Shown piece by piece: positions 57,150-64,000 of a stretch of DNA of 64,000 nt; within the stretch, counting starts at the first letter, position 1, and each line of letters starts with the position of its first letter. The DNA comes from Mrakia gelida (taxonomy: Eukaryota; Basidiomycota; Tremellomycetes; Cystofilobasidiales; Mrakiaceae). The stretch is taken from contig BRON01000005.1 in assembly GCA_024345305.1 (NCBI GenBank), positions 868,001 through 932,000 of the forward strand, given 5' to 3'. The translations under genes and the position numbers were made by a program. The notes below the pieces were generated by a model that was given only the letters and a program-made list of their open reading frames with translations, was not told the origin of the DNA and ran no database searches.

Positions 57150-57702
57150 GCATCATCAGCCTCTCGTCCCTCGCTCCATCCTTTGGCCATCCCCTGGACC
57201 GGCGATGGAGTCGAGTGGTGGGACGAGCTGGTGCTGCTCGCTCTTCCATCTCCATCTCGTTCGACCCTTCCTTCCTCGAGCGAGCACTCACCAGCCGCCT
57301 CGGGCTGGGGCTCATCCACTTCTCGACGAGAGGATATGCGCACTTCTTCGATGGGCTGGTGTATGTTCTTCGTTTCGCGGGAGGGCATTTAGAGGATGAA
57401 GAAGGAAAGGTGGAGCCAGCTCGGGAGGTCACTTCCCTCCCCTTTCCCTCCTTCTGTTCTTCTTTCTTTGATTTTTGCTCAAAGCCTTTCTTCTCGAATG
57501 GCGTCGCAGTCGAGGCGATGCCCCTCTGACCAAAGAGACGAGCATCCCCTCGGCGAAGGCTCTCGAGCAGGAGTTTCGTTTGTTCGATCGGTCGGTTCCA
57601 TCTCCTCCTTTCTCCTCTTTCGTTCGTTCGGTTTGCTCGTTCTTTGACGACGGAATCCAACTCTCGCTCAAGCGCTCATCGCTCGGACAACTGAAGTGGT
57701 GA
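57150..57702 (+). CDS. Unresolved gene, 3' exons only
   Basis: Two exons share a frame through an intron with donor GTATGT (57361) and acceptor CAAAG (57484). Exon A contains IPWTGDGVEWWDELVLLALP; exon B reads FLLEWRRSRGDAPLTKETSI, PSAKALEQEFRLFDRSVPSP and SFFDDGIQLSLKRSSLGQLKW before TGA. Exon A begins after the acceptor at 57147-57149; its upstream exon and start codon could not be fixed, although open sequence runs back to about 56958. The intron is of the inverted-repeat class. No family is recognised. The alternative frames across this junction give shorter, less codon-biased peptides. Confidence 0.4.
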
Positions 57703-58075
57703 GAGCTCAAGCTGGGCTAGGGTCCGTCGCCTCAGGAGTTGGAGCCTCCTCCTCGTTCTCTTTTCCATCTCTCCCCTCCCATGGTTTCATTCGTTTTCTG
57801 CTATGTCTCTCCTGATGGATTTGGATTTATCCAATCTATCCAACCCTCCTTCTTCTCCTCTTTCTTCTCCTCTCACCCCCTGAAGGAACCTCGACTCGAG
57901 TGCAGCGTCCGCGCTCGTCGTCCTTCTTTACCGAAGACCCCCCAGCCTCAGGCGGGATTCTTTAGAGGTCGTTCCAGGGGTTGAGAGACGAACTGTCCCA
58001 CTCCAGCATCGTTTACAACCTTCGAGCCTCTCGCGCAAGCGGCGAAGAGACGAAGCGAGGAAGAGGGAGTGAGTG
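57703..58075. other. 3' flank, no gene seen
   Basis: Pyrimidine-rich 3' flank of the preceding gene leading into the ACGCGTC repeat field. Nothing else is supported. Confidence 0.4.
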
Positions 58076-59830
58076 ACGCGTCGCTTCTTTGGACTCGTTT
58101 CGTTTCTGTCCTCCTTCATCTCTTCATCCTAGTTAGTCTCGGACAGAGAGGGGAATACCGTTGGGCTGAGCAATGACCTCCTTGCCCTCTTCAGTTCAAC
58201 GCCTCTCCTTCCAAAGACGTTGGCCGCGTCGAGAGAGCGACGCGTCGTTCGACCTTTCAGCTCTTTCGTCTTCCTCCCATCTCGTCTTTCTGCTCCTTTA
58301 CTTTCGAGTGCTATCCGCTGAGTGAATGGTCCGACGGCTCTCTTCGTATCGCCACCTCCTTCACGAGTCGGGGGATGGGATCTTGCGAGAGCGACGCGTC
58401 CCTCGAACCTTCAGCTGTTTGCACTCGTTCGTTTGTTCGTTTCCCTTGTGTGAGTGATTCCAGCTCTGCCGAGGGGTCAGTGGCTTTCGACCTGCCTCCT
58501 CTGAGAAAGGGGGACAGGCACGTCGAGAGCGACTTGTCCTCGAGCCTCAGCTGTTTCCCTTTCTTCCTCCGTTCGTTTGTTCCTCTTCTTTTCGTGCAAA
58601 AGCCTCATCGGAGAAGTGCATTCTGCTGCGTGGCATCGAAACCGGCGCTCTTCTTTTCCTTGAGCTCGCAAGCGGCACGAAGAACTCGGAGAAGAGCGAC
58701 GCGTCCTCGTACAGTACAGCCCAGCTGTTTCCTCTTCCCTTGAGCTTCGGTCTCTCTGTTCTTTCTCTCGACATACCATGGCATTTTCGGAGGGGTTTAC
58801 AGCTGGTCGTTTGTGGTATGTGCTCTCGGCATCGTCTTCAAACAGGAAACGGAAGCCCGAGAGCGAGTCGACCCCGACGACCAGCTGTTCCTCTTTGCTC
58901 GCTGTCCTTCTCTAAATGGAGTGGTAGAGTTGCCTTGAGCGAGAATTCACAAAAAGGACCTTCGGACTAGGTGTTGGTCGATGACTTGCTTTGATTCCGT
59001 TCATCATCCATTGAGAGCGGATTCAAAGCGACGCGTTGAGGAAGCCTTCAGCTCTTTCTTCCGAGTTCTTCTCCGCACCTTGCTCTTCCTACACATCATT
59101 TCATCACTGATTCACTTGTTCCATATGCCTCCGCGTACCCATGATCTGCTAGGAGGGGAGATGGAGCTCTGTTCTGGCCTCTCGAGGGAAGTTGTACAGA
59201 GCGACGCGTCTTCACCGTCCTCGCAGATCGTCGTCCACTTCTCTCGGTCTCTTTACTTCCTCTCAGCCATCAGTAGTAAACCTTCCGAGAATGGACTCTT
59301 TCTTCGAGATACTGTACGAGTGAAGCAGTGGCTCGTCGTGTCCGCACAGAGTTCTTTCCGAGATCGACGACGCGAAGTGTCGATCGACCAGCTTCTTCGA
59401 TCCAATGAGGACGATGATGCTGATTCCGTCGTCGCTCGTCGTCGCTCTTTTGGAGGACAACCCGGATTAGTGAGGAGGACAGCGGAGTAAAGGGGAGGCG
59501 GGAGATCCTGTGAAACGCGATTCTCTTTGTCCCCTCTCTACGTTTTCTTTCTCTTCCACTCTCTTCACCAAGTCTTTCACTCTATGGCTTCACCGGTCTT
59601 TCAGAAAAAAATGCGAAGCCGCCGTGGTCCCATAGCTCAGCTGTTTCTTGACCTTCGCGATGATTTGCGTGAACTCGCAACGATTCTCTCCTCTTCACTC
59701 GATTTGCATTCTCATTCAGTGGTCCGCTGCCTGAACTAGGGAGCTGTTGTCGTCTGAATCGTCGCTCCATCAAGCCCCTCACTCACCGAGTCGAGCATCT
59801 TAGAGTGACGCGTCGAGAGGTCGACAGCTC
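58076..59830. repeat. Degenerate ~160-bp periodic ACGCGTC repeat field
   Basis: Perfect ACGCGT hexamers occur at 58076, 58240, 58394, 58699, 59031, 59204 and 59808. Degenerate versions lie near 58531, 58863 and 59355. Most sit in GAGCGACGCGTC, and most are followed after 12-20 nt by CAGCT(C/G)TTTC. Successive spacings are about 164, 154, 137, 168, 164, 168, 173 and 151 bp. The sequence between the motifs is not obviously conserved. Open frames across the field differ from unit to unit, arguing against a protein repeat. It may be an old tandem array, a decayed multi-exon gene or a regulatory array. Confidence 0.55.
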
Positions 59831-60384
59831 TTTCCGCCGTCTCTTTCTCTCATCTTTCGTGTCTGCCCCGATTCGTGGCATACCACTCGTCAAACATAGC
59901 AATCTCCGACTTCGTCAGACAAGAGCATCGACATATATGCCGGTCGGTAACTCGTGGTTTGAGAGAACGAAAGGGCCAAGAAGGAAAGTCGCGTCGTCGA
60001 ATCGAGTTGGCTTGCTTTGCTCTTTCTCTAGACGACGAGCAGATCAAGAAAGATGGGAGATATTCATGATCATGACCACTGCGGAGTAGTCGAGTAGTGG
60101 ACGAGGAGTTCGAGGGCGTGCGCCTGGGAGAAGGGGAAGCGGAGAGGTCGTCAGCAACAATCAAAGACTTCGCGTCGTGCGAGTCATGGAAGGAGCGAAG
60201 TCACTAACAAAGTTAGAGGAGAGGCGTACGATGTGATGGGAGGTAAGCATAGATCTGGAAAGGAGAAAGAAAGACCGAGAGGGGAAGGTCAGTTTAAGTC
60301 GCGTCGGATCATCGAGCCAGCGAGCGAGATCAGAACGAAGGAGCGAAGGAGGAAAAGAGAGCTGACCGAGGACGAGCGCGCTCA
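59831..60384. other. Intergenic, downstream of MYND copy 2
   Basis: This holds the 3' flank of the minus-strand MYND gene, with an intron-like branch/acceptor pair around 60295-60250 in the position seen after MYND copy 1. No gene is called. Confidence 0.4.
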
Positions 60385-61666
60385 TCACCACGTAGGCTTG
60401 AAGCAGAGAAGCTTGTGTCGTTTCCAGTGATCTCGCTGGTGCTCTGAATAGAGAAGAACGAAGGAGGAAGAGGCGTGAGATGACGCGAAGGCGAGGGGTC
60501 GACGCGAGAGAACGAGAGACAAGGACCAACCTCTGCAGCAGTATCTGACTGCTTTGCACTGAAGAAGGGGCACAAGGGAGAGTCAGTAATGCGAAAGCAG
60601 ATTCAGAGCAGAGACGAGGAGACTCACTCGTCCACAGAAAGCCATCTCGAGTCCCTCACCGCACTGCACCGTTCCAGCTTCGACCGCGTCGATCCTCCCA
60701 TCTCTGAGGAGCTCGCAGCTCTTCCACGGAGTCATGTAGGCTCCACCGATGGTCAAAGAGAGCTCCGACCAGTCCCTTCCCTCGATCAAGCTGTCGAGGA
60801 ACAAGAGGGCTCCAGCGTTGATACCCTGCGGTCTCTTGCTCACCGCCGAGCGGATGAGTCGATTGATCTCTGGAAGACGAGCTCGTAGCTGTCTGAGAGT
60901 AGCTGTGGGGAGGCTGATCGGGTTTGGTTTGAGTAGACGTTGAAGATGTAGTGAGGTCGAGTGGTGACGGTGTAGAAAAAGAGTCGAAGGAAAGTAGACG
61001 TTTCCGTCGGCGAAGGCATCCTGAGAGGATTGGCGTGCAAGAACGGATCAAAGGTCAGAAGTGGTCCAGGAAACAAGAAAAGCTTTTGATCGACCAAGAA
61101 GATCTTGAACTCACTGTGAAAACGAATGCAGGGATCTTGGTGATCTTGTCGAGAAGGTCGAGTGAGAGTCGCTCGTTCTCGTCCTGCTTCTCTCTATAGA
61201 AGCGGCCTCCAGCGGCGGTCTCGAGGGCGAGTTCGAGCCACTGAGCCTGGTAGCCTCCTAGCCCGGCGGCGGGACCCGATAGATCGATGTAGCCGAAGCT
61301 CTTGATGATATAGAGAAGGTGGTGAGCGGCTGATTCCCCCTGGAGAGAGAAGAGGGAAGCGAAGAATGAAGGCTGGGTCAGGTCGTCTCTGCGTCCTCCC
61401 TTCTCGCCCGAGAGGTGGGAGCCGGACCCAGAACGGAGCTCGCTGGTACGTGTCTTCACATGCCTCGTTCATCTGTTGTTGAAGAAGGAAGAATGGTCAA
61501 TTTGAGTGGGACGAGGGGAAGAGGGAAAGCATTCCGTGGGACGGGAGGAGGAAGAACGGACCATGTCTCTGATGGCATTCATCTCGCGCTGGGACTTCTG
61601 GGCTTGCCTAAGATCAGGAACGACGGTTAGAAGAGCGTTGGCGAGCTGAAATGGAGTGGTCTTCAT
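60385..61666 (-). CDS. MYND-type zinc-finger protein (copy 2)
   Basis: Six or seven exons from MKTTPFQLANALLTVVPDLR to HWKRHKLLCFKPTW. The helical region includes YQAQWLELALETAAGGRFYR and LLDKITKIPAFVFT, directly comparable with copy 1 (YQVYWLRSCLNTAAGARF and DDIFT). A middle exon reads LIRSAVSKRPQGINAGALLF and EGRDWSELSLTIGGAYMTPW. The MYND finger is WKSCELLRDGR, TVQCGEGLEMAFCGRCKAVR, YCCREHQRDHWKRHKLLC. All zinc ligands of the C-terminal half are conserved. No SET domain is present, so a protein-protein interaction role is more likely than methyltransferase activity. It shares a 216-bp divergent promoter with the following gene. Confidence 0.85.
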
Positions 61667-61882
61667 CGTCCTGAGGGAAAGGTCGGGAAAACAAAGAAGG
61701 GAGGGAAGAAGGAGGAAGGTCGACGTTCGAAGCGACCTTGCGATCCGTTCCATCTCTCCTCCTCTTCTTTCCCTCGCCCCACCATCCCAGAAAAGACAGA
61801 CCACCTTGAAAAACTTCATCTCCACCTCCTCAGTCTATCCATCAACCCCCTCAAACTCTCTCTCAACCTCCGACCTCCCAGC
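61667..61882. promoter_or_regulatory. 216-bp divergent promoter
   Basis: Between MYND copy 2 and the small + strand gene; strongly pyrimidine-rich on the + strand. Confidence 0.55.
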
Positions 61883-62527
61883 ATGTCCTTCCGATCATCC
61901 TCTCCCCTCACCTCCCTCCTCTCTTGTCGCTCCTCCCCTTCCCTTCTCCTCTGCTCCTCTCGTCCTTCCTCCTTTTCGCCACTCTACCTCCAAATCCGAA
62001 CCAAGGTGTCCTCGCAGGACGTTCCTAGGATGATCAAGAAGCAGGAAAACCTGAACGTCAAAGGGACTTTTGCGGCTAGACTTTTCGTGAGCTCGACGTT
62101 CCTCCTTCCGTCCCCTCCCTGCTCCCTCCCGTTCGTTGAGCTCGCTCAAGACAGCATCGAGCCCAGGCTGACCACCTGTCTTCTTCTCTCTACCATTCGC
62201 CAGTTCTTCCTGATGGCCTGCACAGCTTGCGGTGTACGTTCAACCTTCCTTTCTTCGATCTTCCAATCCCATTCGATCCAGAAACTCGAGCTCACATTCC
62301 TCCCTCCCTCCCTTCCCTCCTTTCTCTACCTTCCCACCTCCCATCCCCATCTCTTCACACCCCCTCATAACCCTCGCACGTAGGCTACGATCTGGATGAA
62401 CAACCCCTTCAACCCAGCCTACCCTACGATCCCTTACGCTCAGCAACCCGAGGGAGTCAAGGGAAGCTCGTCCTTTGAGCAGGAGCGGTTGGAGCTGGGA
62501 AGGAAGAAGGGGTACAAGGGGGAGTAG
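61883..62527 (+). CDS. Small probable mitochondrial protein
   Basis: Three exons, about 125 residues. The N-terminus MSFRSSSPLTSLLSCRSSPS continues Ser/Arg/Leu-rich without acidic residues to YLQIRTKVSSQDVPRM, a good mitochondrial presequence. Then come IKKQENLNVKGTFAARLF, a short hydrophobic segment FFLMACTACGATIWMN and NPFNPAYPTIPYAQQPEGVK, ending ELGRKKGYKGE. Introns at about 62088-62201 and 62235-62383 keep phase (CTACG/ATIW). The single short membrane segment and size fit a small respiratory-chain or inner-membrane subunit, but the family is not recognised. Confidence 0.75.
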
Positions 62528-63721
62528 AGAGTTTTGGAGATTTGGGAGAGGTGATGATGATATGTTCTGTAAGCTTCTACTTCCGAGGTTGTGGAAAGGA
62601 GAACGAGGGACACGGAGGGATGAAGGGAGGACGACGCGGGCTCGTTCGTTCGACTTTCATGGTATCCGAATCACAGGAGCTCGAGTCGAGCGACAGGACC
62701 TGCTGGGACTCAGAAAAACCTCTGGGCTGAACCGAAGCGGAAGACCAGTTTGCTTCACTGCTTGGTCGCTCGCGGCGCGTCGCCGATTCTCGATCTCCTC
62801 GACAAACGAACACTCTACGCTTTACATCTCGGCCCTTGGACCCTCTCTCGGGTTATCTAAGCTCGTCGCTGCTCGCCGCTCGACACATGTGCTATCTACG
62901 TCTCCGCTCGCCTCGTTTTTCACACTCGCGAGACCTGTTCGGCGAGAGACGTCGAGCTCGCGGTCTATCTCTTCGCATTCCCCTGCCTTTTCAGAGCTGC
63001 GCTCACTGCTGTCGAAAGAGCCTCTAAGCAACAATTCTCTATAGACTTTCAGAACAAAGACTATAAGAAGAACAGAAGTCAAGCAGGGGAAGACGCGTCG
63101 AAGAGGTTCAGAGCCCGAGTCTTCCCTCCCTCCTTCCCTTGCCTCGCGTCCCGAAGGCACGATTCCATCATCGAGCCTCGGGGTCATTACATCTCTTCCT
63201 CGAAGGCTGGTTTCACGTTCCGGGATCCCACAAAAAAAACTCTGGGACGAGGCGATTGCTGAGGACTCCCGTCGACACTCCCGCCGAGGTCTCAGCCCCA
63301 AGCCGACAGAAGATCGACCACTCCCCTTCTCTTCTCAACCTTTCCTCTTTCAAACCATCACTTTCGTTCTCTCTTTTTCCCCATCTTCAGTGTCAGCCTG
63401 TACTCTCGGAATCGGCTATCGGGTGAGCTTTGAACGAGCTCGGGCAGGCGAGGGCGAGAGGGAAGAAGACAAGGAAGCTGACTTCTTTTTGAGCTTCCTC
63501 CTTCTGTTCAGCTCCCTTCCTTCCTTCTCTTCCCCCTTCAAGCACCCCCTTCCCATCTCGGACCCTCCCGTCTAGCTTCGGACGAGAACAAGGACTTCCC
63601 CTCTTCATCTCGTGAGCAAAAACTTTTCTCCCTCGCCCCTATAAGATCCCTTTCATCCCTTCCTTCGAGCTCACACCCCGTTTCTCGCTCCTTGCTCTTC
63701 ACCGCAGTGGAAGCTCTCGCC
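62528..63721. other. 1.2-kb intergenic region
   Basis: Open frames exist on both strands but none is supported by splice phase or a domain. An ACGCGTCG palindrome lies near 63092. The last 400 bases are pyrimidine-rich and probably the promoter of the partial gene at the right edge. Confidence 0.4.
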
Positions 63722-64000
63722 ATGGATAGCTACACCTTCCCTTCCCTCGAGTCCTCCTCCTCCTCCACCGTGAACATCACCTCGACACCTATGGATCAGT
63801 CTACCTCCCTTCGTATCCCTCGATCTCGTTCGAACTCGACTTCAACGGCGAACCGACCTTCCCTCCCGTCGCGATCGTCCTCGTCGTCGGCCTTCGACGA
63901 CTCGAAGAGAAGGAAAAGAAGCAGCACTCTCTTCAGCAGTACGTTCTCTGCACTCCTTTGCATCTATATTTCGAATGTGAGAACGCTGACGCCTTTCTTC
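63722..64000 (+). CDS. Ser-rich protein, 5' end only (runs off the window)
   Basis: The first exon (63722-63938) encodes MDSYTFPSLESSSSSTVNIT, continuing Ser/Thr/Arg-rich to FDDSKRRKRSSTLFS. A GTACGT donor at 63939 opens an intron with a CTGAC branch near 63986 that continues past the edge. The KRRKR patch could be a nuclear localisation signal. No domain is visible in the 72 residues available. Confidence 0.65.
   Translation, partial: MDSYTFPSLESSSSSTVNITSTPMDQSTSLRIPRSRSNSTSTANRPSLPSRSSSSSAFDDSKRRKRSSTLFSSTFSALLCIYISNVRTLTPFF

Noticed and set aside
58375..58743. 122-codon open frame in the ACGCGTC field
   Set aside because: Its repeated ESDAS-type residues come from the nucleotide motif GAGAGCGACGCGTC, and the frame is not kept from unit to unit.
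62822..63301. 159-codon minus-strand open frame
   Set aside because: No recognisable domain, no splice context, and mixed codon use; left as intergenic.
1..64000. CRISPR arrays, insertion sequences, prophage or bacterial operons
   Set aside because: No direct-repeat/spacer pattern, no transposase-like protein and no ribosome-binding-site-led gene series; all recognisable genes are intron-bearing fungal genes.

Overview
The window is a gene-dense stretch of a eukaryotic nuclear genome, almost certainly a basidiomycete fungus. It has high GC content, genes packed 100-1,700 bp apart on both strands, and very many short introns. The introns have GTGAGT/GTACGT-type donors, CTGAC branch sites and pyrimidine-rich CAG acceptors. 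Several families are fungal: RTA1, Msb2 signalling mucin, Zn2Cys6 and Fungal_trans regulators, Tvp38. A Pucciniomycotina red yeast (Rhodotorula/Sporobolomyces-like) fits best, but that is inference. No tRNA, rRNA, CRISPR array, transposase or prophage was recognised.

Layout. 0.3-2.5 kb: RTA1-family membrane protein (-). 4.2-8.3 kb: Msb2-like mucin sensor (+). 9.1-11.0 kb: F-box-like protein (-), apparently frameshifted near its 3' end. 11.1-12.4 kb: MYND-finger protein (+). 13.0-14.7 kb: wax-synthase-like O-acyltransferase (-). 15.2-18.7 kb: intron-rich MFS sugar-type transporter (-). 20.3-23.0 kb: Zn2Cys6/coiled-coil protein (+). 23.5-25.5 kb: probable mitochondrial protein with an acidic tail (+). 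25.8-28.8 kb: FLVCR/SLC49-like MFS protein (+). 29.2-33.4 kb: two head-to-head paralogous NYN-domain proteins. 34.2-36.4 kb: protein with a FAM72-like Cys motif (-). 36.6-39.6 kb: Tvp38/VTT protein (-). 40.0-44.0 kb: Fungal_trans regulator (-). 44.3-47.7 kb: two unrecognised multi-exon genes (+). 48.0-49.2 kb: YjbQ/UPF0047 protein (+). 49.6-51.6 kb: unrecognised gene with duplicated exons (+). 52.0-53.2 kb: coiled-coil protein (-). 53.5-55.2 kb: V-ATPase subunit c (-). 55.4-56.7 kb: ZCCHC10-like zinc knuckle (+). 57.2-57.7 kb: unresolved gene (+). 58.1-59.8 kb: periodic ACGCGTC repeat field. 60.4-61.7 kb: second MYND protein (-), paralogous to the first. 61.9-62.5 kb: small probable mitochondrial protein (+). 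63.7 kb to the edge: start of a Ser-rich gene (+).

The genes do not form one pathway. The clearest organisational themes are local duplications (NYN pair, MYND pair, exon duplication), very short divergent promoters, and extreme exon fragmentation including 13-24 nt microexons. Two non-coding signals recur. One is the palindromic octamer family around ACGCGTCG. The other is a class of long introns carrying purine-rich/pyrimidine-rich inverted repeats around a GAGCTCGAG-like centre. Gene bounds run from start codon to stop codon including introns. Exon junctions were worked out by eye from splice signals and reading-phase continuity, and several 5' or 3' ends are flagged as uncertain.
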